Shown: in pieces, positions 43,211-49,536 of the stretch
How positions within the stretch are numbered: the first letter of the stretch is position 1
Layout of the letters: every line of letters starts with the position of its first letter
Assembly (NCBI RefSeq): GCF_018274385.1
Contig: NZ_JAAFYZ010000061.1
Coordinates: forward strand, 1-49,536
Reading direction: 5' to 3'
Source: Catenulispora pinistramenti
Lineage (GTDB): Bacteria; Actinomycetota; Actinomycetes; Streptomycetales; Catenulisporaceae
DNA length: 49,536 bases
Translations under genes and position numbers: made by a program
The notes under the pieces: model-generated
Databases searched by the model: none
What the model saw: only the letters and a program-made list of their open reading frames with translations
Told to the model about the DNA's origin: nothing

Positions 43211-44347
43211 GTGCCGTTGATGTCGGCCAGTCAGATCTATGCGGACCATTATGAGCAGAACTGGGAACCATACGAGCAGTACTGGACGCCCATCACCACC
43301 CGCACGCGCGGCCTGATCGTCGACGACATCACCGGCCGGGTGGCCGCCTGGTGTCTGCCGAAGTTCTTCAACCACGGCCAGCACGGGAAGTTCGACTACG
43401 CCCCGCCGCTGCCGGAGGAGCCCTTCGAGGTCTACGACAAGGTCGACGGCTCGCTCGGGATCGTCTTCCACCACGACGGCGCCTGGCACGTGGCGTCGAA
43501 GGGCTCCTTCATCTCCGACCAGGCTGCCTGGGCCGGTCGGTATCTGGCCAAGGCCGACACCTCGGCGCTGGACCCGTCGGTGACCTACCTCGCGGAGATC
43601 GTCTACCCCGAGAACCGCATCGTCGTGAACTACGGCGACCGCCGCGATCTGGTGCTGCTCGCGGCGTTCGCCGCCGACGGCACCGAGCTGCCGCTTCCCG
43701 AGGCCGCCCCGGCTTGGGCGGGTGTCGGCAGCGTCGTGCGGACCTACGCCTGGTCCGACACCTTCGGGGTGCTGGCCGCGCTCGCCGAGAAGAACCAGCA
43801 CCTGGACGGCGCCGACGCCACCGGGACCGACGCCGAGGGCTGGGTCATCCGCTTCGCCTCCGGCGTGCGGACCAAGACCAAGCTCACCGGCTACGTCTCC
43901 CTGCACTACCGGCTGACCAGCATCGGGCCGCGGCACCTGTGGCGTGCGATGGCCGTGCAGCTGTACCCGGAGGCCACCGAAGTGCAGATCGCGCAGGCCG
44001 TCGGGCTGCAGACGAACGAGGTCGTCGGCATGCGCCGGATCCCCGGCGGGCCGCTGGCGCCGCTGCTGGAGGACGTGCCCGACGAGTACGACGCCTGGGT
44101 ACGCGGTGTTTGCGATGACCTGAAGACCCGGGCCGCGGAGCTCACTGCGAAGATCGAGGACGGGCATCGCTCGCTGGCGCACCTGACCGGGGACCGCGGC
44201 GCCTACGCCAGGGCGGCGAAGGGGTTCGACCCGTTCGTGCGGGCGGGGATGTTCCTGCTGCTGGACGGCCGGCCGATCGCGATGCACGTGTGGCGCGCGG
44301 TGAAGCCGGAGGCGAGTGAGACGTTCCGGGACGACGACGAGAACTGA
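43211..44347 (+). CDS. T4 Rnl1-type RNA ligase, 3' part with island-supplied start
   Basis: This 378-residue ligase keeps the whole catalytic core but has lost its native first 54 residues. Motifs match T4 RNA ligase 1 in order: RTRGLIVDD (T4 ECRG), LPKFFNHGQ, the adenylated Lys in YDKVDGSLG (K77 here), ASKGSF, AEIVYPENRIVVNY, EGWVIRF and TKTKLTGYVSLHY. The first 23 residues, from GTG 43211, come from the island (ASQIYADHYEQNWEPYEQ) and resemble the replaced segment. Whether this chimeric protein is made and active is open. Downstream come a polynucleotide kinase and a DinB-like gene, so this was the middle of an RNA-repair operon. The family is certain; the functional state is not. Confidence 0.85.
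   Translation: MPLMSASQIYADHYEQNWEPYEQYWTPITTRTRGLIVDDITGRVAAWCLPKFFNHGQHGKFDYAPPLPEEPFEVYDKVDGSLGIVFHHDGAWHVASKGSFISDQAAWAGRYLAKADTSALDPSVTYLAEIVYPENRIVVNYGDRRDLVLLAAFAADGTELPLPEAAPAWAGVGSVVRTYAWSDTFGVLAALAEKNQHLDGADATGTDAEGWVIRFASGVRTKTKLTGYVSLHYRLTSIGPRHLWRAMAVQLYPEATEVQIAQAVGLQTNEVVGMRRIPGGPLAPLLEDVPDEYDAWVRGVCDDLKTRAAELTAKIEDGHRSLAHLTGDRGAYARAAKGFDPFVRAGMFLLLDGRPIAMHVWRAVKPEASETFRDDDEN
43246..43285 (+). other. Right attachment junction (attR) with a second att-like core
   Basis: TACGAGCAGTACTGG at 43271-43285 is the right half of the reconstructed target, and TACGAGCAG is shared with the left junction. Just inside the island, CCATTATGAGCAGAACTGG (43246-43264) matches the full 19-base target at 16 positions. 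It would encode YEQNW beside the native YEQYW. The inner copy may be a fossil target from an earlier insertion or a previous host. Confidence 0.8.
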
Positions 44348-44368
44348 TCCACCGAGGATTGAGGGTTG

Positions 44369-45361
44369 ATGGAAGACGACTACATCGACGACGTGTATCC
44401 GGGCGCCGGCCCCGATCCGGTGCCCTCCGGCCCCGGGGTGCAGCCCGGCAAGCCGGTGGTGCACCTGATGCGCGGGCTGCCGGCGTCCGGCAAGTCCACC
44501 GTGGCCCGGCAGCTGATGGCCGCCGCCGAGGGCCGGATGCGCCGGGTCAGTCTGGACGAGCTGCGCCGGATGCTGGACGACAACGACGGCTCCAAGCGCC
44601 TGGGCCGCCGGCACGAGGAGACCGTGCTGGCGGTGCAGGACGCGGTGGTGCTGGCCGCGGTCGAGGGCGGCTTCGACATCGTGGTGGACAACACCCACCT
44701 GGTCTCGCGGATCCCGAAGCGGCTGAAGAACCTGCTCGGCGGGCGCGCCGCCTTCGAGGTGCACGACCTGACGGACGTGGACGTCGAGGAGTGCGTCCGG
44801 CGTGACGCGCAGCGTCCGAACCCGGTGGGGGAGGAGCACATCCGGGCGATGGCGCTGCGGCTGGCCTCGACGAAGTCCTCGGGCTGGAAGCTGAACGCCG
44901 CCGACCTGAACGACGTCGCCCCGGCCCAGACCTACGTCCCGGACCCGGCGCTGCCGGCCGCGGTGATGTGCGACATCGACGGCACCCTGGCCGACAACAA
45001 GGGCCGCGGCCCGTACGACTGGCTGAAGGTGGAGGACGACGGGCTGATCGTCGCCACCGCCGACGCCCTGGCCGCGTTCGCCGCCCGCGGCGACCGCGTC
45101 ATCCTGATGTCCGGCCGTGGCGAGGACGTGCGCGAGGGCACGGAGCGCTGGCTGGCCAAGCACGGTGTGGCGTACGACGAGCTGTGGATGCGGGCGGCGA
45201 AGGACACGCGCGCGGACGACATCGTGAAGAGCGAGCTGTTCGACGCGCATGTGCGGAACCGCTTCGCCGTCCGCGTGGTGCTGGACGACCGGTCGCGGGT
45301 GGTGGCGCTGTGGCGGCGGCTGGGGCTGACGTGCTGGCAGGTGGACTACGGGGACTTCTGA
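44369..45361 (+). CDS. pnkp: T4 Pnkp-like polynucleotide kinase / 3'-phosphatase
   Basis: This 330-residue end-healing enzyme removes 2',3'-cyclic or 3'-phosphate and adds 5'-phosphate, preparing RNA ends for ligation. The N-terminal half is a P-loop kinase: Walker A GLPASGKST (about 36-44) and VVDNTHL. The C-terminal half is a HAD acylphosphatase: MCDIDGTLADNKGRGPYDW (about 198), ILMSGRGED and LDDRSRVVALWRRLGL, ending CWQVDYGDF, which closely follows the T4 Pnkp ending. The domain order is the T4 one. The ATG at 44369 has GAGG upstream. It lies 21 bases after the RNA ligase stop and overlaps the next gene by one base. Confidence 0.9.
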   Translation: MEDDYIDDVYPGAGPDPVPSGPGVQPGKPVVHLMRGLPASGKSTVARQLMAAAEGRMRRVSLDELRRMLDDNDGSKRLGRRHEETVLAVQDAVVLAAVEGGFDIVVDNTHLVSRIPKRLKNLLGGRAAFEVHDLTDVDVEECVRRDAQRPNPVGEEHIRAMALRLASTKSSGWKLNAADLNDVAPAQTYVPDPALPAAVMCDIDGTLADNKGRGPYDWLKVEDDGLIVATADALAAFAARGDRVILMSGRGEDVREGTERWLAKHGVAYDELWMRAAKDTRADDIVKSELFDAHVRNRFAVRVVLDDRSRVVALWRRLGLTCWQVDYGDF

Positions 45362-45948
45362 TGCCGACCGCTGATCGGGTGGGCGAGACTCTGGGCGAGA
45401 TGACGGACGAGACGGCGGGCGAGATGGCGGGCGAGACGGCGGGCGAGATGGCGGGCGAGACGGCGGATCCCGAGCGCGCTTCCCTGGGCGCCTTCCTGGA
45501 CCTGCAACGCGAGGGCCTGATCCGCAAGCTCGAGGCGCTCTCCGACCACGACGCCCGGCGCGCCCCGACGGCCAGCTCGCTGTCGCTGCTCGGGCTGGTC
45601 AAGCACTCGGCCCTGTGGGAACGCCGCTGGTTCCAGGTGATCTTCGCCGGGCGCAGGTTCCCGGGGGAGTGGCCGGAGCCGGGGCTGCCGCCGACCGACG
45701 TCGAGGACTTCCGCGTGGACGAGCGGGACGCGATCCAGCAGTGGGTGGCCTACTACCGGGAGCAGATCGAGGCCTCGCGCGAGATCTGTGCGACGTTCCC
45801 GTTGGGGCAGAAGTGCGACCACCCGGAGGTGGCTGAGCGGGATCTGCGGTACGTGATGACGCACATGATCGAGGAGACGGCCCGGCATGCCGGGCACGCG
45901 GACATCATCCGGGAGACGATCGACGGGGCCACGGGGATGGGCGGCTGA
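45361..45948 (+). CDS. DinB / DUF664-family protein
   Basis: This 195-residue protein is of the DinB-like (DUF664) four-helix group, probably a metal-dependent transferase or scaffold of unknown substrate. Helices read LGAFLDLQREGLIRKLEAL, LSLLGLVKHSALWERRWF with the first His, and MTHMIEETARHAGHADIIRE with the others, the usual metal-binding pattern. The ATG at 45361 overlaps the pnkp stop (TGATG). The first 35 residues are a low-complexity Glu-Met-Ala-Gly-Thr stretch caused by a 24-base tandem repeat (45409-45466), probably disordered. Its place at the end of the RNA-repair operon may be incidental. Confidence 0.8.
   Translation: MPTADRVGETLGEMTDETAGEMAGETAGEMAGETADPERASLGAFLDLQREGLIRKLEALSDHDARRAPTASSLSLLGLVKHSALWERRWFQVIFAGRRFPGEWPEPGLPPTDVEDFRVDERDAIQQWVAYYREQIEASREICATFPLGQKCDHPEVAERDLRYVMTHMIEETARHAGHADIIRETIDGATGMGG
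45409..45466 (+). repeat. 24-base tandem repeat inside the DinB-like gene
   Basis: The unit is two 12-mers, GAGACGGCGGGC and GAGATGGCGGGC, alternating at 45409, 45421, 45433 and 45445, then a partial copy to 45466. It encodes ETAGEMAG repeats. Because 12 and 24 are multiples of three, slippage would lengthen or shorten the protein without a frameshift. Confidence 0.85.
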
Positions 45949-46015
45949 CCGGCGGCTGATTGAACCACTCCGCCGACCAACCCCCAGCTGAGCCGACCGA
46001 GGCTAGAGGTTGCCG

Positions 46016-46975
46016 TTACGTCAAGCTCAAGCGCAGGAAATCGAAGATCTCTGTCCGCGCCGCCAGGGCCTGCGGCACCAGCCCCGGAAGGGTGAGGAAC
46101 GCGTGCGGGGCGTCGGGGTACTCGGTGAGTTGTGTGTCCACCCCGGCGGTCCAGAGCCGGTCGGCGTAGCGGCGTCCGTGATCGGCCAGCGGATCGGCGG
46201 TCGGCACCACCACCAGGGCCGGGGCCAGGCCGCTCGCCAACTCCGCAGACAGCGGCGACAGCTCGCGCGGATCGGTTCCCGGTGGAGCGGAGAACCGCTG
46301 AACGAGGCGGATCTGCTCGACGCCGGCCGTCGCCGTGTCGGCGTACTCCGTCATCGAAGGGTAGTCGAACGCTGACTCCGTGACGTCGACGGCCGGGTTG
46401 ACCAGCACCTGAGCCCGCAGCCGCAGTCCGGTGCGTCCGGCCCGGATCGCCGTCAGGGCGCTGATCAACGCGCCGCAGCTCTCGCCGAAGACCGCGACCC
46501 GCTCCGGGTCGACACCCCAGCGGGCGGGCTCGCGCAACACGAGTTCGAGGACGTCCCAAGCGTCGGCGACGGCGTCGGACAGCGGCGTGTCCGGGGCCAG
46601 GAGCCGGTGCTCGACTGAGACGACGACCGCGGGCAGGTGCGCGGCGAGGTGGCTGTTGGCCCAGTCGCACTGCGTGGCCGTGCCCACGAAGCCGCCGCCG
46701 TGGACGTGCAGCACGAGCGGCAGGGCTGCCGCGCCGGCCTCCTCAGATGCCGTACCGGAAGCCGGTCGGTAGACCCGCACCGGCACCTCGCGTCCGGGCA
46801 GCGCTATCTGTTCCCACCCGATGGTCGCGTCGGGATCGGGTTCCCCGAGCATCGCCCGGGCCGCGTCGGATGCCCGGAACCGGTTCTCCGCGGTGCGCCA
46901 AGTGATCAGCTCCTCGTGCGTCAGTGTCGTGAAATCGGGTGCCGGTGGCCGCTGGACGGCGGTGGTCTCAGTCAT
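46016..46975 (-). CDS. Alpha/beta hydrolase, hormone-sensitive-lipase family
   Basis: This 319-residue esterase/lipase belongs to the HSL group. It shows the oxyanion motif HVHGGGFVG, the nucleophile in FGESCGAL (GxSxG type), the Asp in TADPLADHG and the His in PDAPHAFL. It has no signal peptide, so it should be cytosolic. The ATG at 46975 is used. A -10-like CATAAT sits immediately upstream on the reverse strand, with TTGTCG 16 bases earlier, so the message may be leaderless. It diverges from a TetR regulator with a palindrome and repeats between them, which suggests the regulator controls it. The substrate is unknown. Confidence 0.87.
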   Translation of the reverse strand: MTETTAVQRPPAPDFTTLTHEELITWRTAENRFRASDAARAMLGEPDPDATIGWEQIALPGREVPVRVYRPASGTASEEAGAAALPLVLHVHGGGFVGTATQCDWANSHLAAHLPAVVVSVEHRLLAPDTPLSDAVADAWDVLELVLREPARWGVDPERVAVFGESCGALISALTAIRAGRTGLRLRAQVLVNPAVDVTESAFDYPSMTEYADTATAGVEQIRLVQRFSAPPGTDPRELSPLSAELASGLAPALVVVPTADPLADHGRRYADRLWTAGVDTQLTEYPDAPHAFLTLPGLVPQALAARTEIFDFLRLSLT

Positions 46976-47084
46976 GCCACCCATTATGCACGCGGTGCGT
47001 GCAACGACAAGCGCAACGAGAAGCGCAACAACAAGTGCAACGGAAAATGCATAGGTTAGGCTGGAGCTCGACGAGAGGAGCGGG
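46976..47084. promoter_or_regulatory. Divergent hydrolase/tetR control region with palindrome and 12-base repeats
   Basis: TGCACGCGGTGCGTGCA (46987-47003) is a perfect 7-base dyad with a 3-base spacer, typical of a TetR operator. It overlaps the likely hydrolase -10 box. Beside it four tandem 12-base units begin GCAAC at 47001, 47013, 47025 and 47037. The tetR gene has AGAGGAG a few bases before its ATG. Repression of both genes by TetR is the simplest model. Confidence 0.7.
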
Positions 47085-47759
47085 ATGGCAGGCCGAAGGC
47101 GCTGGACGACCGAGGAGATCCTGGAGACCGCCACCGAGCTGCTGAGCACGAGCGAGGACGCCGAGTCGTTCAGCGTGCGCAAGCTGGCCGCGGCGCTCGG
47201 CACCGACTCCTCCAGCCTGTACCGGCACTTCCGCGACAAGACCGAACTGCTGCGCGCGGTCGCCGACCGGATACTGCTGGCCGCCATGGACGGCTACCAG
47301 CCCGAGGGTGACTGGCGGCAGCGCATCACCGCCGTGGCGCTGCGCCTGCGGGCGGCCTTCGGCAGCCAGCCCCAGCTCGCCGCGGTCTGGGGGCGTTACG
47401 CCTCAAGCGGTACCGGCTCGCGGCTGCTGATGGAAGAGGTGCTTCAGGCGCTGCGGATGTCGGGCCTGCCCGATGAGGAGATCCCGGCGCGCTACCACCG
47501 GATGGCGATCCTGGTCGCCTCGCTGATCGCCTCCGAGGCGGGGATGAGCACCCTGACGTCGGAGGAGTTCGACCGGGGCATGGAGCTGTTCCGCGTCGCG
47601 GTGCTGGGCGCCGACCCCGAGCGGTTCCCCGCCCTGGCCCACTTCGCGCGCGACGTCCGGCCGCTCGGTGTCGACCGGCAGGCCGCGTTCGAGGAGATCA
47701 TCGCCGCGCACCTGGACTCGGTGGCGGCCGCGATTCCCCAGCCCCTGTCAGCCGAGTAG
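47085..47759 (+). CDS. TetR-family transcriptional regulator
   Basis: This 224-residue regulator has an N-terminal helix-turn-helix of TetR type: TTEEILETATELL, VRKLAAALGTDSSSLYRHFRDKTELLRAV (residues about 26-57). A C-terminal all-helical ligand-binding domain follows. RYASSGTGSRLLMEEVLQAL and the final helices fit the actinobacterial TetR_C class. The ATG at 47085 has AGAGGAG upstream. It diverges from the HSL-type hydrolase and shares its 109-base control region, so it probably represses that gene until a ligand binds. The 3' end overlaps the converging P-loop kinase gene by 12 bases. Confidence 0.88.
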   Translation: MAGRRRWTTEEILETATELLSTSEDAESFSVRKLAAALGTDSSSLYRHFRDKTELLRAVADRILLAAMDGYQPEGDWRQRITAVALRLRAAFGSQPQLAAVWGRYASSGTGSRLLMEEVLQALRMSGLPDEEIPARYHRMAILVASLIASEAGMSTLTSEEFDRGMELFRVAVLGADPERFPALAHFARDVRPLGVDRQAAFEEIIAAHLDSVAAAIPQPLSAE

Positions 47760-48305
47760 CGCTCGTACTTCGGCGGCGACCTTCGGCACGTCCACCGGCG
47801 CCGAGGTGTCGACCTCCAGCACCTGCCCGATCGCGATCGGCCCGCCGAAGCTCTTCTCCCAGCGGTCGAGGGTGAACGCGTGGTCCGGATGCACCGCGTG
47901 CCGCTCTCCGGCGGCGTTGCGCGCGTGGAACCGCCGCAGGATCTCCTCGCGCGGGGCCGTGCAGAAGACCTCGATCAGTGTCCCGCCCGCGCTCAGCACC
48001 CGTAGCGAGTCGTTCTGTCGATCGTGCCCCGGCCAGAAGTTGGCCTCCAGCACGCACTCCGGCGCATCGGCGGCCAACAGCCACAGCAGCTCCATCGCCG
48101 CCGCCCCGAGCCGCCGGGACCACTCCACCTCGACCGGACCGTTGTCCGCGAGCACGTCGTGGATCCGTTCCTTGATGCTGTCCTTCGCGAACAGCGGCAT
48201 CCCCAGGGCCCGGGCCAGTGGCCGCGCGATCGTCGTCTTCCCGACCCCGGGGGCGCCGGAGATCATGACGATCTTGCGATGGAAAGGCTCTGGTTCCGCG
48301 GTCAC
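47748..48305 (-). CDS. Small P-loop kinase (AAA_33 type)
   Basis: This 185-residue protein is a P-loop NTPase of the small-kinase type (zeta-toxin/gluconate-kinase-like AAA_33). Walker A is ISGAPGVGKTTIARPLARAL, DSIKERIHDVL follows as the acceptor-side helix, and ECVLEANFW carries the Walker B-like acidic residue. FCTAPREEILRRFHARN is the lid. The substrate cannot be read from the sequence; sugar, nucleoside, antibiotic or amino-sugar phosphorylation are all possible. The GTG at 48305 overlaps the upstream PLP-enzyme gene stop (GTGA), so the two are coupled. The tail overlaps tetR in convergent orientation. Confidence 0.82.
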   Translation of the reverse strand: MTAEPEPFHRKIVMISGAPGVGKTTIARPLARALGMPLFAKDSIKERIHDVLADNGPVEVEWSRRLGAAAMELLWLLAADAPECVLEANFWPGHDRQNDSLRVLSAGGTLIEVFCTAPREEILRRFHARNAAGERHAVHPDHAFTLDRWEKSFGGPIAIGQVLEVDTSAPVDVPKVAAEVRALLG

Positions 48306-49525
48306 AGGAAGGTTTTACCCTCGCCCCGGTACGTCGGGACGGAGCGGACGACCTCGTCGCCGGAGATGAGGTGCAGCGTGTCGAACCGCTCGCACAGCTC
48401 GCCGGCCTTGGTGTGCCGGAACCACACCCGGTCGCCGACCCGCAGCGTCGCGGCGACCTTCCCGAGCAGCGGCGTCTGCACCTCGCCGGCCGCTTCGTTC
48501 GGGTCGTAGGACAGCCCCGGCGGCAGGTAGGGCTGCGGCAGCCGGTCCTTGCCCGCCACGCCGGAGGCCGGGTAGCCGCCGCCGAGCGCGGTCGCGGTCT
48601 CCGGACCGGGACGCCGCACCACCGGCAGCGCGAACAGCGCCGCGGGACGGCCGCGGAAGGCACGGTAGGAGTCGAACAGCCACGGCTGGTAGAGCCCGGA
48701 GCCGGCGGCGATCTCGGTGACGGCCTCCTCGGCCGTGGTGCGCTCGATGCTGCCGGTGCCGCCGCCGTTGACGAACTCCAGCGGCGCCAGCGCCTGGACC
48801 GCGTCCACGATCGCCGCGCGCCGCGCCGCCAACTCCCGCGCCGACCGGCTCTGCATCGCGCGGATCGCCGCGCCGCGCAGCGGACGCCCGGGAGGGGCGT
48901 CGCCGACGCCGGCGATCTGCGACTCGTAGGCCATCAGGCCCGTCAGCTTGAACCCGTCACGCCGCAGGATCTCCCGGGCCATGGCCGCGACCTGCGCCGG
49001 GGTGTGCAGCGGGGAGCGGCGCGCGCCGATGCGGACCCGGCCGCCGGCGGCGTGGAAGGCGGCGTCGATGTCGATGCAGACCCGGATCGGCGCGGCCGGC
49101 CCGTCCGGCGCCCCGGCCACGGCCTTCTCGATCAGGTCCAGGTGATCGGGGCTGTCCACCATGACCGTGACCGCGGCCAGCGCGGCCGGGTCCCCGGCCA
49201 GCTCGGCGTAGGCGGCGCGATCGGTGGAGGGGTAGGCGACGACGATGTCGTCGAAGCCGTTCCCGGCCAGCCACAGCGCCTCCGGCAGCGTGAACCCCAG
49301 GACGCCCCGGTACCCGGGCAGGCTCAGCACCTCGGCCAGCAGCGACCGGCACCGCACCGACTTGCTGGCCACCCGGATCGGCTTGCCGGCGGCCCGCCGG
49401 GTCAGGTCCGCGGCGTTGGCGTGGAACGCGTCCAGATCGACCGCGGCGAACGGCGGCTCCAGGGCGGCGGTCGCGGTGTCGAGGCGGTGGCGGTCCGCTT
49501 CGGGGCCGGGCGGGGTTGCGGGCAT
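48302..49525 (-). CDS. PLP enzyme of the alanine racemase / D-threonine aldolase fold
   Basis: This 407-residue protein is a fold-type III PLP enzyme, annotated in actinobacteria as amino-acid deaminase/aldolase. The PLP lysine is in RVASKSVRCRSLL (about residue 54). VCIDIDAAFHAAGGRVRIGARR and LTGLMAYESQIAGVGD follow the barrel, and FVNGGGTGSIERT is the phosphate-binding glycine loop. The C-terminal beta domain starts near LGGGYPASGVAGKDRLPQP. The ATG at 49525 is just inside the window. It is first in a two-gene unit with the P-loop kinase. The family is clear; the substrate (D-amino acid, beta-hydroxy amino acid) is unknown. Confidence 0.83.
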   Translation of the reverse strand: MPATPPGPEADRHRLDTATAALEPPFAAVDLDAFHANAADLTRRAAGKPIRVASKSVRCRSLLAEVLSLPGYRGVLGFTLPEALWLAGNGFDDIVVAYPSTDRAAYAELAGDPAALAAVTVMVDSPDHLDLIEKAVAGAPDGPAAPIRVCIDIDAAFHAAGGRVRIGARRSPLHTPAQVAAMAREILRRDGFKLTGLMAYESQIAGVGDAPPGRPLRGAAIRAMQSRSARELAARRAAIVDAVQALAPLEFVNGGGTGSIERTTAEEAVTEIAAGSGLYQPWLFDSYRAFRGRPAALFALPVVRRPGPETATALGGGYPASGVAGKDRLPQPYLPPGLSYDPNEAAGEVQTPLLGKVAATLRVGDRVWFRHTKAGELCERFDTLHLISGDEVVRSVPTYRGEGKTFL

Positions 49526-49536
49526 GGGATCAGCGT

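Larger units (their letters stand above)
1349..43270. mobile_element. 41.9-kb integrative element carrying several defence modules
   Basis: The element is bounded by the 9-base direct repeat TACGAGCAG (1340-1348 and 43271-43279) and interrupts a T4 Rnl1-type RNA ligase gene. It carries a complete tyrosine recombinase and XRE regulator close to its left end, as integrative elements usually do. I see no replication, conjugation, capsid or portal genes, so it is probably a non-autonomous genomic island or a decayed element. Cargo comprises PIN proteins, a DUF4209 protein, a YhaO/YhaN pair, Wadjet, a caspase-helicase operon, a Mokosh-like pair and type III CBASS. Several gene relics and a second decayed int/xre region at 32.2-32.6 kb show it is composite. 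The boundaries are firm; present mobility is unknown. Confidence 0.87.

Noticed and set aside
1349..43270. Conjugative or phage structural genes in the island
   Set aside because: No relaxase, T4SS ATPase, FtsK-like transfer protein, terminase, portal or capsid pattern was found. The element is not called an ICE or prophage.
1..49536. Long antisense and shifted frames across the high-GC genes (for example opposite jetA, opposite the YhaN-like gene, opposite the integrase)
   Set aside because: High GC content leaves many shadow frames open. Their translations are Arg/Pro/Ser-rich, lack family motifs and overlap well-supported genes.
1..49536. CRISPR arrays and tRNA or rRNA genes
   Set aside because: No regularly spaced repeat-spacer series and no tRNA-like cloverleaf with a conserved T-arm were seen. 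The 12-base and 24-base tandem repeats have no spacers.

Overview
This is high-GC, codon-biased DNA typical of an actinomycete. It shows GTG/TTG starts, many 4-base gene overlaps (GTGA, ATGA, TTGA) and actinobacterial family variants. The genus cannot be fixed from the sequence alone.

The outer parts (1-1348 and 43271-49525) look like ordinary chromosome. They carry an RNA-repair operon: an Rnl5/DRB0094-type RNA ligase, a T4 Rnl1-type RNA ligase, a T4-like polynucleotide kinase-phosphatase and a DinB-like protein. Beyond these lie an HSL-family alpha/beta hydrolase divergent from a TetR regulator, a small P-loop kinase and an alanine-racemase-fold PLP enzyme. The Rnl1-type gene is cut in two. 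Its first 54 codons are at 1187-1348 and the rest starts at 43271. The two breakpoints share the 9 bases TACGAGCAG. Joining them rebuilds a 19-base near-palindrome, CCAGTACGAGCAGTACTGG, inside an uninterrupted reading frame.

About 41.9 kb of inserted DNA lies between the breakpoints. It is an integrative element with its own tyrosine recombinase and XRE regulator (2994-4841), and it is packed with defence-type modules. From left to right these are: two PIN-domain proteins beside a 136-base hairpin; a DUF4209/HEPN-like protein; a YhaO/YhaN (SbcD/SbcC-like) nuclease-ATPase pair and an unrecognised 485-residue protein; a complete four-gene Wadjet (JetABCD) operon of the DUF2397/DUF2398/SMC/DUF2399 kind; a three-gene operon of EACC1-like protein, caspase-SF1 helicase fusion and SNF2-like helicase, which I cannot match to a named system; a Mokosh-like pair (kinase-helicase fusion plus phospholipase-D nuclease); and a type III CBASS operon (CD-NTase, HORMA, TRIP13-like ATPase, DUF4297-SAVED Cap4 effector). 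Relics fill the gaps: a broken pyruvate-formate-lyase activase, an SMI1/KNR4 gene, a sigma-factor fragment, and a second decayed copy of the element's own integrase/XRE control region at 32.2-32.6 kb. That copy suggests the island grew by fusion of at least two related elements.

The modules would act on different cues: plasmid DNA topology (Wadjet), phage-triggered cyclic-nucleotide signalling (CBASS), nucleic-acid processing (Mokosh) and possibly proteolytic suicide (caspase fusion). Precise excision would restore the RNA ligase, so the insertion may also work as a genetic switch on RNA repair.
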